64,000 nt of DNA, from contig NZ_CP101154.1 of assembly GCF_024298905.1 (NCBI RefSeq), positions 1,054,001-1,118,000 on the forward strand, given 5' to 3'. Under the pieces are notes generated by a model. The model did no database searches. It was not told the origin of the DNA and was given only the letters and a program-made list of their open reading frames with translations. The translations under genes were made by a program, and so were the position numbers. This DNA comes from Natronomonas marina (GTDB taxonomy: Archaea; Halobacteriota; Halobacteria; Halobacteriales; Haloarculaceae). Of this stretch, positions 9,259 through 17,880 are shown in pieces (the stretch's first letter is position 1; each line of letters starts with the position of its first letter).

Positions 9259-10409
9259 CTCCTGATACCTCCGGACGGGTGTACCACCTCGTCCTCACAA
9301 ATCAACCCTTCGTATAGCCCGTCCAGTTCCGCGAGCATCGTCTCGACCGAGAACTGCTCCGCCCGTTTCGCGCCGTGCTCTCCCATTCGTTCTCGAAGGT
9401 CCGGGTTGGCCAGTATTTCTTCGAGCCGTGCAGCCAGTGCGGTCGAGTCGCCCGTCGGTATCAGATACCCGGACTCCCCGTCGGCCACCTGCTCGGGAAT
9501 CCCCGCAATATCCGTCGCAACGACCGGCAGTCCGCTCGCCATCGCCTCGGTAATCACGCGCGGCGTTCCCTCGCGGAACGACGGCAACACCAGCACGTCG
9601 CTGGCGGCGAGCACGCGCGGTACGTCCTCTCGATACCCGACGAGGAAGACGCTGTCGCCGAGCCCACGCTCGTCTATCTCGGCTTCGATCGAGTCCCGAA
9701 GCGGCCCCTCGCCGACGATACACACCGACGCATTCCCGTCACACACCTTCGCCGCGGCGTCGAGAAGCACCTCGAATCCCTTTCCGTCGACGAGGCGGCT
9801 CACCATCACGACGCGTGGGCGGCCTCCGGGGAGGTCATCGGCTGGTACCGGGTCCCGAAACTCGTCCAGGTCGACGCCGCTGTAGATGGTCGTGTACTGC
9901 TCACGCCTCCCGATTCCGCGCTCGAGGTACTCCTCGGCGATGACATCCGCGTTCGTAACGAGACGGTCGGTGTGTTTTGCTGCCCGGCGTTCACACGCCA
10001 GTACGAACCGGTTCAGGACGGCGTTTCTATCTTCGGTGAACGGCACGCCGTGGACGGTGTGGACGACGTTGTCGACGCCCGCGGCCGCCGCAGCGAACCG
10101 GCCGATGATACCCGCTTCCGTGCTGTGGGTGTGGACGATGTCGTAGTCCTCCCGTCGAAGGTGCCGTGCGACCGACGCGACAGCGGGGACCGCAGTAACC
10201 GGATTGTAGTGCCGAACGAGCGGGAACCGTCGCGTCTCGACGCCGTTCTCCCCGAGCCGAGCGACCTGTGTCTCGTCGCAAGCGGCCCCGTGGCCGACAG
10301 TGAAGTCGTAGCCGTCGAGACCGAGGACCGTATCGAGCGTCTTCGCCTCGGCGCCGCCCCGCAACAGTCGTGTGATGAGATGGAAGACCTCGGGACGCTC
10401 CCGACTCAT
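9255..10409 (-). CDS. GT4-family glycosyltransferase
   Basis: This 384-residue enzyme is taken from ATG 10407-10409 (sequence [20 protein letters not shown]). A longer frame exists upstream, but its extra residues are antisense to the next gene, and this ATG gives the classic four-base overlap with that gene's stop. The acceptor domain has RLLRGGAEAKTLD and VHTVHGVPF. The donor domain has VVMVSRLVDGKGFEVLL and EGTPRVITE, the E-x7-E motif. It sits between the sugar-phosphate transferase and the phosphodiesterase-like gene in one operon. It probably adds an early sugar after the priming transferase has loaded the lipid carrier. Confidence 0.87.
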   Translation of the reverse strand: MSRERPEVFHLITRLLRGGAEAKTLDTVLGLDGYDFTVGHGAACDETQVARLGENGVETRRFPLVRHYNPVTAVPAVASVARHLRREDYDIVHTHSTEAGIIGRFAAAAAGVDNVVHTVHGVPFTEDRNAVLNRFVLACERRAAKHTDRLVTNADVIAEEYLERGIGRREQYTTIYSGVDLDEFRDPVPADDLPGGRPRVVMVSRLVDGKGFEVLLDAAAKVCDGNASVCIVGEGPLRDSIEAEIDERGLGDSVFLVGYREDVPRVLAASDVLVLPSFREGTPRVITEAMASGLPVVATDIAGIPEQVADGESGYLIPTGDSTALAARLEEILANPDLRERMGEHGAKRAEQFSVETMLAELDGLYEGLICEDEVVHPSGGIRR

Positions 10410-11836
10410 CGCTCTTCGAGGGTCGATTTCACGTCGTAGAGGACGTTCCACAGCTGCCGAACCACGATCTTCGAATCGAACCACACCGACTGCCGACGGA
10501 TGTACTCGACGTCGTAGCGCAACTTCTCCTCCGGGCTGTGGCCGGTGATGTCGTTGATCTGTGCCAGTCCGGTCAGGCCGGGCTTGACGAACCACCGGCT
10601 CCGCCACTCGCCGACGTCTCGCTGCATGTCGGTGTCGAGTTCGGGCCGTTCGGGCCGGGGACCGACGACGCTCATCCGGCCGGCCAGTATCGACGCCAGT
10701 TGTGGAATCTCGTCGAGGTGCGTCGACCGCAGAACGCCGCCGATCCGCGTCACCCGTGGGTCGGACCGGCCCTCGTCCTCGGCGCTGATGACGGCCGTGT
10801 CAGCTTCGGCACCCTCTCGCATCGTCCGGAACTTGTAGACGCTGAAGGTGTCGCCGAACGCCGCCGTCCGCTCCTGTTCGTACAGAACCGAACCCCCATC
10901 ATCCAACTTGATCGCAATGGCGATGCCGACCGCGAGCGGCGCCGACACCAGCAATCCGACGCCCGCGAAGACCACGTCGAACACCCGCTTGACGACGCGG
11001 TCCAGCGGATCCCACGGCTCCAGGTCCACGTCGACCAGCTCCTCGCTCCCGAAGCCGGTCGTCAGGACGCTGTCGGCGTGTTCTCGGTGGACCTTCGCGG
11101 TCACGCCGTACTCGTGGCAGGCGCCGAGCGTGCCGAAGAACTCCGCGCGGTCGGGCGCAGCGAACGCCAGGACGACGGTGTCGACGTCGTGTTCGACGAG
11201 AACGCTCTCGAGGCGGGAGATGCCGCCGAGACAGGGGAGCGCGTCGAGGCGGTCGGTGTGGCCGCCGTCCGCGCGAGCGGGCCGGGCCGGCGTCGACCGC
11301 CCGCCCGCGGGCTGGGCGGAGGGCGGCGAGACGTAGCCGACGAGGCGCCCCTCGACGGCCGCGAGAACGTCGCCCATCGTGTCGGGGTCGTCGCCGACGA
11401 CGAGGGTGCGGCCGTTCTCGGCGCGGGGCGGCCGTCGGATGGCGACGAACCAGACGGGAACGGCGACGAGCGTGAGCGCGCCGACGACAAGCAGCGTCGC
11501 CCGCGGGAGCCGGTAGGAGTAGTCGAAGTAGCCGACGGCGGCCAGCGCGATGCAGGCGAGCGCGACCCGGCGGACGGCCAACTCGGCGATGTCGAGGATG
11601 CGTCGCGGCCGGGGGCGATACAGCGGCGCCAGGGCGACGACGAAGGCGACGGCGGCCGTGGCGGCCTCGATGGCGAATTCGGCGCCGACGGCGGAATCGA
11701 AGGGAAGGTGGCCGACGACGGGCAGCGCCCGAAACGCCGCCTGGACGGGCGGACGGTTGGCAACGAGGACGGCGAGGACGGCGATGGTCGCGGCTCCGAG
11801 GACGGCCCCCACCCGGTAGCGCCAGCCGTCGTTCAT
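10406..11836 (-). CDS. Polyprenyl-phosphate sugar-1-phosphate transferase (priming enzyme)
   Basis: This 476-residue membrane protein starts at ATG 11834-11836. Four or five N-terminal membrane segments are followed by a CoA-binding-like region, then the bacterial sugar transferase domain (PF02397 type): [18 protein letters not shown] membrane helix, [39 protein letters not shown] and [11 protein letters not shown]. These are the signature blocks of enzymes such as WbaP or WcaJ, which move a sugar 1-phosphate from a nucleotide sugar to a polyprenyl phosphate. In archaea the acceptor should be dolichyl phosphate. A start 40 codons further upstream is possible but gives a non-conserved basic stretch. 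It starts the glycan assembly encoded by this operon. Confidence 0.88.
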   Translation of the reverse strand: MNDGWRYRVGAVLGAATIAVLAVLVANRPPVQAAFRALPVVGHLPFDSAVGAEFAIEAATAAVAFVVALAPLYRPRPRRILDIAELAVRRVALACIALAAVGYFDYSYRLPRATLLVVGALTLVAVPVWFVAIRRPPRAENGRTLVVGDDPDTMGDVLAAVEGRLVGYVSPPSAQPAGGRSTPARPARADGGHTDRLDALPCLGGISRLESVLVEHDVDTVVLAFAAPDRAEFFGTLGACHEYGVTAKVHREHADSVLTTGFGSEELVDVDLEPWDPLDRVVKRVFDVVFAGVGLLVSAPLAVGIAIAIKLDDGGSVLYEQERTAAFGDTFSVYKFRTMREGAEADTAVISAEDEGRSDPRVTRIGGVLRSTHLDEIPQLASILAGRMSVVGPRPERPELDTDMQRDVGEWRSRWFVKPGLTGLAQINDITGHSPEEKLRYDVEYIRRQSVWFDSKIVVRQLWNVLYDVKSTLEER

Positions 11837-11904
11837 CGAGGGTTCATCCACGGGCGACGGAAATAAACGTGCTGTCTCCCTCGAACGCTGTGCCGGGGCC
11901 GGCG

Positions 11905-12894
11905 TCAGGACGACAGCACGAGCGGTTCGTACCACTCGCGGTTGGCGCGGTACCACTCCACGAACTCTGCGACGCCCTCGCGGATGGTGTGGTCGGGGGC
12001 GTAGTCGAGCAGTTCCTCGGCCTTCGTGGTGTCGGCGTGGGTGTGCTCGGCGTCGGCGTCGTACCGCTCGGCGAACTCGATGTCGAGGTCCGGCGCGAGC
12101 TGATCGCGGATCTCGCGGGCAAGCGTCCGTATCTCGATGTTGTCCGTCGAGCCGACGTTGACGGCCTCGCCGTCGGCGGCGTCGGACGACAGCAGCGTCC
12201 GGTTGGCGTCCAGCACGTCGTCGACGTAGGTGAAGTCGCGCGTCTGGGTGCCGTCGCCGTACACCACCGGCGGCTCGTCGTTCAGACAGCGGGAGACGAA
12301 GTTCGAGATGGCCATGTTCGGCCGCATCCGGGGCCCGTAGACGGTGAAGTACCGCAGGGCGACGGTCGGGAGGTCGTACACCTCGTGGTAGGCACAGGCG
12401 TAGCGCTCGGCGGCGAGTTTCGAGGCGCCGTACGGCGAGACCGGCATCGTCGGGTCCGTCTCCGAGAAGGGAACGTACGCCTCGCGGCCGCCGTACACCG
12501 ACGACGAGGAGGCGACGACGAACCGCTCGATGTCGGTCTCGCGGGCCGCATCGAGCAGGTTCAGCGTGCCGTCGACGTTGACCTCGTCGTACTCGCGCGG
12601 CGCCTCGACGCTGGGTCGGACGCCAGCCTTGGCGGCCTGGTGGTAGACGTAGTCGGCGTCGGCGACCAGTTCGGCGACGAGGTCGGCGTCCCGGACGTCG
12701 CCCTCGACGAACTCGTAATCGACGCCCTCGGCGTCGGCCGTCTCGCGGTGGACGTCGAGCGTGTGTTCCTTGATGCCCAGATCGTAGAAGGGGTCCATCG
12801 CGTCGAGGACGGTCACGTCGTGGCCGTCGGCGAGGAACGCCTCCGCGAGGTGGCCGCCGATGAAGCCGGCGCCCCCAGTGACGAGTACGCGCAT
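11905..12894 (-). CDS. NAD-dependent nucleotide-sugar epimerase/dehydratase (extended SDR)
   Basis: This 329-residue protein starts at ATG 12892-12894. It begins MRVLVTGGAGFIGGHLAEAF, the NAD-binding GxxGxxG of extended SDR enzymes. Catalytic residues are seen in SSSSVYGG and SPYGASKLAAERYA (Ser and YxxxK). ALRYFTVYGPRMRPNM matches UDP-glucose or UDP-glucuronate 4-epimerases, and RDFTYVDDV is the usual later motif. Length is typical. It lies 68 bases upstream of the priming transferase on the same strand and probably provides its sugar nucleotide. The exact substrate (UDP-glucose, UDP-GlcNAc or UDP-glucuronate) is not certain. Confidence 0.86.
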   Translation of the reverse strand: MRVLVTGGAGFIGGHLAEAFLADGHDVTVLDAMDPFYDLGIKEHTLDVHRETADAEGVDYEFVEGDVRDADLVAELVADADYVYHQAAKAGVRPSVEAPREYDEVNVDGTLNLLDAARETDIERFVVASSSSVYGGREAYVPFSETDPTMPVSPYGASKLAAERYACAYHEVYDLPTVALRYFTVYGPRMRPNMAISNFVSRCLNDEPPVVYGDGTQTRDFTYVDDVLDANRTLLSSDAADGEAVNVGSTDNIEIRTLAREIRDQLAPDLDIEFAERYDADAEHTHADTTKAEELLDYAPDHTIREGVAEFVEWYRANREWYEPLVLSS

Positions 12895-12951
12895 ACTGCC
12901 GCTGTCAGCGTGAGGGGACAAAAGTACGACGAACCGCCGGTGCGGTCGGGG

Positions 12952-13386
12952 TTAGTCGGGAGCGTACGGATCGGTCGTCGTTTCGAGCCGGGTGAGCCCA
13001 TCGAGCCCGTCGAAGCCGCCATCGAAACCGTACAGATACTCGAGATCGTGTTCGCGGCAGTACGTCGCTATCAGGCCGTCGGCGAGCGAGAGACGGTCGA
13101 CCGACCGGAACCGGTCGACGCCAGCGCTCCAGACGGCGTCGGAGATACGCACGAGGTCGAATCCGCCGCTGGTCTCGAGTCGGCCCAGCATATCGGTCGC
13201 CGTGCCGGGACCGACGTCTCGCGTGAGTCCGTTCATCGTCTCGACGAGAACGACATCGGGGACGTGGAGCGTCGGGAGGGCGCTACGGTCCGCTGCCCGA
13301 ACGATTCCCAGCGCCCGGTCGTGCTGCTTGCTGTTCCGGTTGCCCGCAGCGTACAGGACGGTCGTGTCGACGACGGCCGCGGGCAT
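12952..13386 (-). CDS. PIN-domain ribonuclease toxin (VapC-like)
   Basis: This 144-residue protein starts at ATG 13384-13386, which overlaps the stop codon of the upstream antitoxin-like gene by one base. The PIN acidic residues are present in order: VVDTTVLYA (Asp6), VVLVETMNGL (Glu), LSLADGLIATYC (Asp) and YLYGFDGGFD (Asp). VapC toxins are metal-dependent RNases that cleave tRNA or rRNA sites and are held inactive by a co-encoded antitoxin. Gene order and tight coupling fit a type II module. A longer upstream frame of 189 codons is a read-through of the antitoxin's antisense and is not used. Confidence 0.82.
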   Translation of the reverse strand: MPAAVVDTTVLYAAGNRNSKQHDRALGIVRAADRSALPTLHVPDVVLVETMNGLTRDVGPGTATDMLGRLETSGGFDLVRISDAVWSAGVDRFRSVDRLSLADGLIATYCREHDLEYLYGFDGGFDGLDGLTRLETTTDPYAPD

Positions 13387-13628
13387 CAGTCGGTCCCGAA
13401 GGCGTCGTGTTCCTCGACGGCGTCGACGGGGTCGTCGGATGCCCCGGGCTCGAAGTCGTCGAACGCCCGCCGTTCGGTCGGCACCACGGAGACTCTGAGT
13501 TCGTCCCCGACGACCCGCCACCTGAGCGTGTCGCCGTCCTCGATACCGAGTTCGCGTCGGATGTGGGCCGGTATCGATGCCTGGTTGCCCGACACCTTCC
13601 CTTCGCCGACGCGGTCGCCGTCGCTCAT
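13386..13628 (-). CDS. AbrB/SpoVT-type antitoxin
   Basis: This 80-residue protein is taken from ATG 13626-13628 (MSDGDRVGEGKVSGN); an ATG nine codons earlier at 13653-13655 is possible. It contains the swapped-hairpin AbrB core: QASIPAHIRRELGIEDGD followed by RWRVVGDELRVSV. The C-terminal tail is acidic and would be the part that wraps the toxin. Antitoxins of this kind also bind their own promoter, so the module is expected to be autoregulated through DNA just upstream of 13628. It is directly followed by the PIN gene. Confidence 0.82.
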   Translation of the reverse strand: MSDGDRVGEGKVSGNQASIPAHIRRELGIEDGDTLRWRVVGDELRVSVVPTERRAFDDFEPGASDDPVDAVEEHDAFGTD

Positions 13629-13690
13629 GGCCGGCCGTACGGCCCGCTCGTTCAAAAGGCTAGTGTGATTTCACACTACCACGTCGGCAG

Positions 13691-14455
13691 TTACTCCGAG
13701 GCCGCGGACGCTTCCTCGCCGCCCTCGTCGGCGTCGGCGTCGTACCCCTCCTGGAGGCGCCGTTCGGCCTCGTCGCGGTCCTCGGGGTAGCCGACGTCGA
13801 TGCGCCACCCCTCCATCCGGATGGCGTCGATGGTCCGCCCGGACTTGATGAGCAGGTCGATGGCGTCGCTGATCTCGTACTCGTCGCGGCCCGACGGCTG
13901 GACGAGGTGGCAGGCGTGGAAGATGGCCGGCGTGAACGTGTAGAAGCCCGTCATCACGAGGTTGCTGGGCGGGTCGTCGGGTTTCTCGACGACGTCGACG
14001 ATCTCGCCGTAGTCGTTGGTGTCGCAGACGCCGTACCGGGAGGCCTCCTCCCACGGCACCTCCTCGACGAGGAAGGCGGCGTCGGCGCGCTCCTCCTGCT
14101 GGCGGTTGACGACGTCCTGGAGGTTCGCCTCGAAGATGTTGTCCCCGAGCATCATCATGAAGTCGTCGTCGATGTGCTCCTCGGCGGTCAACAGCGCGTG
14201 GGCGATGCCCAGCGGCTCACGCTGGTGACAGTAGGTGATGGGAACGCCCTCGTAGGTGTCGCCGTAGTGGCTGATGATCTGCTCCTTCCGGTAGCCGACC
14301 ACGACCAGCAGCTCCTCGGCGTCGAGTTCGACGAGGCGGTCGAAACAGTGCGTCAGGATGGGTTCGCCGTCCACCTCGACGAGCCCCTTCGGCTTGTCCT
14401 CGGTCAGCGGGCGAAGCCGCGTTCCCTCGCCCGCCGCGATGACGACTCCTTTCAT
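13691..14455 (-). CDS. aglF: Sugar-1-phosphate nucleotidyltransferase (AglF-like)
   Basis: This 254-residue protein starts at ATG 14453-14455. It opens MKGVVIAAGEGTRLRPLTED followed by KPKGLVEVDG, the nucleotide-binding loop and Lys of glucose-1-phosphate uridylyl/thymidylyltransferases. LGDNIFEAN supplies the metal-binding Asp, and VEKPDDPPSNLVMTGFYTF matches the family. Length fits Haloferax AglF, which makes UDP-glucose for N-glycosylation. It is divergent from the GT2 gene at 14587, with 131 bases between them. The aglF name is by similarity in sequence type and neighbourhood; the sugar is not proven. Confidence 0.8.
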   Translation of the reverse strand: MKGVVIAAGEGTRLRPLTEDKPKGLVEVDGEPILTHCFDRLVELDAEELLVVVGYRKEQIISHYGDTYEGVPITYCHQREPLGIAHALLTAEEHIDDDFMMMLGDNIFEANLQDVVNRQQEERADAAFLVEEVPWEEASRYGVCDTNDYGEIVDVVEKPDDPPSNLVMTGFYTFTPAIFHACHLVQPSGRDEYEISDAIDLLIKSGRTIDAIRMEGWRIDVGYPEDRDEAERRLQEGYDADADEGGEEASAASE

Positions 14456-14554
14456 ACGCTCACACTGTCGGCTACGGCACAAATGCCTTCGGGCTTCCGT
14501 CGGCGAGGAAGAAGACGGCTCTCACAGCGGGGCGTTCGACGGTAGACGAAAACC

Positions 14555-14560
14555 CTTATC
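14555..14560 (+). promoter_or_regulatory. TATA-like element for the GT2 gene
   Basis: CTTATC lies about 28 bases before the ATG at 14587, the spacing expected when transcription begins at or next to the start codon. Confidence 0.5.
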
Positions 14561-14586
14561 GGCCGCTCGGGGGTACGCTCCCGGCA

Positions 14587-15504
14587 ATGAAGGTCTCCGT
14601 CGTCATCTGTACGTACTCCGAGGAGATGTACGAGCACTTCGAGGACTGTCTGGAGAGCATCCGCGCACAGACCTACGACGATATCGAAATCGTCGTCGTC
14701 GTCGACGGCAACGACGACCTGCACGACCGCATCGAGGCCGAGTACGGCGACCTCGAGGGCCTGAAACTCCACTGCAACGAGGAGAACGTCGGGCTGTCGG
14801 CCAGCCGGAACAACGCCCTCGAGTTCGTCACCGGCGACGTGGTGGCGCTCATCGACGACGACGCCGTCGCCGACGAGCGGTGGGTCGAGGAACTCGTCTC
14901 GGTGTACGAGGACGGCGACGCCATCGCCGCCGGCGGGAAGATGACGCCCATCTGGGTCGCCGGCAAGCCCGAGTTCCTCCCCGAGGAGTTCTACTGGCTG
15001 GTCGGCGTCACCCACCGCGGCTTCGCCGAACCCGGCGAGGAGGTCCGCAACACCTTCGGCTCGAACATCTCCTTCCGGACGGAGGTGCTGCGGGAACTGG
15101 GTGGCTTCGCCACCGAGGTCGGTCGCCAGGGCGAGAAGAACCTCCAGGCCCACGAGACGGAGCTGTGCGCCCGGATGCGCGAGGAGTTCGGCCGCGGCGT
15201 CGTCTACAACCCCGACGCCGAAGTGGGTCACAAGGTGTTCGAGTGGCGGACCGACAAGCGCTGGCTGCTGGAGCGGTCCTTCTGGCAGGGCTACTCGAAG
15301 CGCGCGATGGAGACGCTGGTCTCCGAGGAGTCCAGCCAGGAGGAGTCGGAGTTCCTCGAGCAACTGCTGACCGAGTTCGTCCCCTCGCGGGTGACGTCGC
15401 TCGTCACCGACCCCGACACGACGAAGGCGGCCCAGCTCGTCACGCTGTTCGTGCTGACGGGCACCATCGGCGCGGGCTACCTCTACGGCCTGCTGAAGTG
15501 GTAG
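14587..15504 (+). CDS. GT2-family glycosyltransferase (AglG-like)
   Basis: This 305-residue protein starts at ATG 14587. It has the GT2 opening KVSVVICTYSEEMYEHF, then ENVGLSASRNNALEF, a DDDA metal site in VVALIDDDAVADERW, and GSNISFRTEVLRELGGF in the acceptor region. A hydrophobic C-terminal segment (LVTLFVLTGTIGAGYLYGLL) could anchor it to the membrane. Length and motif pattern resemble AglG and AglI of Haloferax, which add hexuronic acids to dolichol-linked glycans. The next gene on this strand makes a UDP-uronic acid, in keeping with that role. Which of the two Agl enzymes it matches better needs alignment. Confidence 0.83.
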   Translation: MKVSVVICTYSEEMYEHFEDCLESIRAQTYDDIEIVVVVDGNDDLHDRIEAEYGDLEGLKLHCNEENVGLSASRNNALEFVTGDVVALIDDDAVADERWVEELVSVYEDGDAIAAGGKMTPIWVAGKPEFLPEEFYWLVGVTHRGFAEPGEEVRNTFGSNISFRTEVLRELGGFATEVGRQGEKNLQAHETELCARMREEFGRGVVYNPDAEVGHKVFEWRTDKRWLLERSFWQGYSKRAMETLVSEESSQEESEFLEQLLTEFVPSRVTSLVTDPDTTKAAQLVTLFVLTGTIGAGYLYGLLKW

Positions 15505-15598
15505 GGGCGGCCACGACAGGACCGGCGCCGGGATGGAGACGCAGCGACCGCGCGGGAGCCGATGGACTGAAACCTCCGAGGGTCCTCGCCCGTAGTAC

Positions 15599-16873
15599 AT
15601 GACAACGCAGTCGACCCGCGTCGGCGTCGTCGGCCTGGGCTACGTCGGCCTGCCGCTGGCGCTTGCGATGCACAACGCCGGCTACGAGGTGGTCGGCGTC
15701 GACGTCGACCCCGACACCGTCGAACGGCTCCGCGGCGGCGAGTCGACGGTCAACGACGTCTCCGACGCCGAGGTGACCGACGCGGTCGCCGAGGGCCTCC
15801 GCTTTACCACCGACTACGCCGAACTCGCGGACGTCGACGGCGTCTCGGTCTGCGTGCCGACGCCGCTGCGGAAGACCGACACGCCCGACCTCTCCTTCGT
15901 CGTCGACGCCGCCGAACGGCTGGCCGACGTCGTCCCCGCCGGCGCGACGGTCGTCCTGGAGTCGACGGTCTACCCCGGCGCCACGAAAGAGGTCGTGGGC
16001 GAAACCCTCGCGGACAACGGCGCCGAACTCGGCGAGGACATCCACCTCGCCTTCTCGCCGGAGCGCATCGACCCCGGCAACGAGGAGTACGGGCCGACGG
16101 AGATTCCGAAGGTGCTCGGCGGCGTGACCGAGGCCTGCGGCGACCGCGCGGAGGCGCTGTACGACCCCGTCTTCGAGGAGGTCGTCCGCGTCGACTCCGC
16201 GACGGAGGCCGAACTCGTCAAACTGCTGGAGAACACGTTCCGCGCGGTCAACATCGGTCTCATCAACGAACTCGCACAGGTCGCCCACGAACTCGACGTC
16301 GACATCTGGAACGCCATCGACGCCGCCGAGACGAAGCCGTTCGGCTACATGGCCTTCTATCCCGGGCCGGGGCTGGGCGGCCACTGCATCCCCGTCGACC
16401 CCTTCTACCTCTCTTGGAAGGCCAACGAGCACGGCATCGACACGCGGTTCATCGAACTCGCGGATACCGTCAACCGCGAGATGCCCGACCACGTCGTCCG
16501 GCGCGTCGTCGAGCGGCTCAACGACCGCGGCGTCCCGCTGCCGGAGGCCGAGGTACTGGTCGTCGGCGCGGCCTACAAGCCGGACGTTTCCGACACGCGC
16601 GAGTCGCCGACGGTCGACATCGTCGACGGCCTCGCGGAGTGGCACGCCGACGTCGCCTACCACGACCCCCACGTCCCGACGCTCTCGGTTGGCGAGCGGA
16701 CCTACGAGTCCGTCCCGCTGACCGACGACCGGCTCGATTCGGCCGACTGCGTGGTGATCGTCACCGACCACTCGGCGCTGGACGTCGAGCGCATCGTCGA
16801 GCGGGCGTCGCTGGTCTTCGACACGCGGAACGCGACCGCCGGCATCGAGGCCGACGGGGTCGTCCGCCTGTAA
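15599..16873 (+). CDS. UDP-N-acetylhexosamine-type dehydrogenase (WecC/WbpA class)
   Basis: This 424-residue protein starts at ATG 15599. RVGVVGLGYVGLPLALAM is the N-terminal NAD-binding loop. FAFSPERIDPGN-like residues (LAFSPERIDPGNEEYG) and PGPGLGGHCIPVDPFYLSW contain the catalytic Cys of nucleotide-sugar 6-dehydrogenases. VLVVGAAYKPDVSDTRESP starts the C-terminal UDP-binding domain. The GGHCIPVDP form is typical of enzymes acting on UDP-ManNAc or UDP-GlcNAc rather than UDP-glucose. It oxidises C6 twice to give a uronic acid. It is followed 63 bases later by a WbpP-like epimerase, so the pair could make a UDP-N-acetylhexuronic acid. A second dehydrogenase of different type lies at 29378. 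Confidence 0.85.
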   Translation: MTTQSTRVGVVGLGYVGLPLALAMHNAGYEVVGVDVDPDTVERLRGGESTVNDVSDAEVTDAVAEGLRFTTDYAELADVDGVSVCVPTPLRKTDTPDLSFVVDAAERLADVVPAGATVVLESTVYPGATKEVVGETLADNGAELGEDIHLAFSPERIDPGNEEYGPTEIPKVLGGVTEACGDRAEALYDPVFEEVVRVDSATEAELVKLLENTFRAVNIGLINELAQVAHELDVDIWNAIDAAETKPFGYMAFYPGPGLGGHCIPVDPFYLSWKANEHGIDTRFIELADTVNREMPDHVVRRVVERLNDRGVPLPEAEVLVVGAAYKPDVSDTRESPTVDIVDGLAEWHADVAYHDPHVPTLSVGERTYESVPLTDDRLDSADCVVIVTDHSALDVERIVERASLVFDTRNATAGIEADGVVRL

Positions 16874-16936
16874 TCTCGTCGCCCCACGCCCGACGAAGCC
16901 GACACACTAAACCGCCCGCCGTGAGGAGAGGACGGT

Positions 16937-17866
16937 ATGCCGACCGCACTCGTCACCGGCGCCGCCGGCTTCATCGGGTCGAACCTCGCCGAGGCGCTGC
17001 TCGACCGCGGGTACGAGGTCCGCGGCGTCGACAACTTCGCAACCGGCCGGTCCAGCAACCTCGAACCGCTCGAATCCCGCGAGGACTTCGAGTTCCACGA
17101 GGCCGACATCCGGGACGGCGACGCGATGGCCGACGCAGTCTCCGGCGTCGACTACCTCTTCCACCAGGCGGCCGTCGCCTCCGTCCCCCGCAGCGTCGAG
17201 GACCCCGTCACGTCGACGGGCGCCAACTGCACCGGAACGGCGACGGTGCTTGACGCCGCCCGCCGGGCCGACGTCGACACCGCCGTCGTCGCCTCCTCGT
17301 CGTCGGTGTACGGCTCCAGCGAGCAGTTGCCGAAGGTCGAGACGATGGAGGTCACTCCCGAATCGCCGTACGCCCTCTCGAAGTACTTCACCGAGGAACT
17401 GGCCCTGGAGTTCAGCGACTTCTACGACATCGACACCGTCGCGCTGCGGTACTTCAACATCTTCGGGCCGCGCCAGGACCCCGAGGGCCAGTACGCCGCC
17501 GTCATCCCGAAGTTCATCGACCTGATGCTCGACGACGAACGACCGGTCATCTTCGGCGACGGCGAGCAGTCCCGCGACTTCACCTACATCGACAACGCCG
17601 TGGAGGCGAACGTGTTGGCCGCGGAGGGCGACGTGACCGGCGAGGCGTTCAACGTCGGCACCGGCGGCCGCGTCACCGTCAACGGACTGGTCGACGCGCT
17701 GAACGAGCAACTCGGGACGGACATCGACCCCGTCCACGACGACCCCCGCCCGGGCGACGTGCGACACTCCCACGCCGACATCTCGAAGGCCGAGGAGCTA
17801 CTGGGGTACGACCCCGAGGTGGGCTTCGAGGAGGGTCTCGAGCGGACCATCGAGTACTATCGGTAG
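16937..17866 (+). CDS. UDP-N-acetylglucosamine 4-epimerase-like (WbpP type, extended SDR)
   Basis: This 309-residue protein starts at ATG 16937. ALVTGAAGFIGSNLAEAL binds NAD. The catalytic Ser and YxxxK are seen in SSSSVYGSS and SPYALSKYFTEELA. ASVPRSVEDPV and ALRYFNIFGPRQDPEGQY are hallmarks of the group containing WbpP, which interconverts UDP-GlcNAc and UDP-GalNAc (or their uronic acids). It is followed by a convergent flippase gene 14 bases downstream. Likely partner of the dehydrogenase at 15599. Substrate preference is inferred from motif similarity only. Confidence 0.84.
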   Translation: MPTALVTGAAGFIGSNLAEALLDRGYEVRGVDNFATGRSSNLEPLESREDFEFHEADIRDGDAMADAVSGVDYLFHQAAVASVPRSVEDPVTSTGANCTGTATVLDAARRADVDTAVVASSSSVYGSSEQLPKVETMEVTPESPYALSKYFTEELALEFSDFYDIDTVALRYFNIFGPRQDPEGQYAAVIPKFIDLMLDDERPVIFGDGEQSRDFTYIDNAVEANVLAAEGDVTGEAFNVGTGGRVTVNGLVDALNEQLGTDIDPVHDDPRPGDVRHSHADISKAEELLGYDPEVGFEEGLERTIEYYR

Positions 17867-17880
17867 GTCGCGGCAGGGAT

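Noticed and set aside
11869-13668. 599-codon plus-strand frame over the epimerase and toxin-antitoxin genes
   Set aside because: It is antisense to three genes with clear motifs.
15440-16771. 443-codon minus-strand frame
   Set aside because: Antisense to the nucleotide-sugar dehydrogenase; composition is repetitive Val/Asp/Arg with no family motif.
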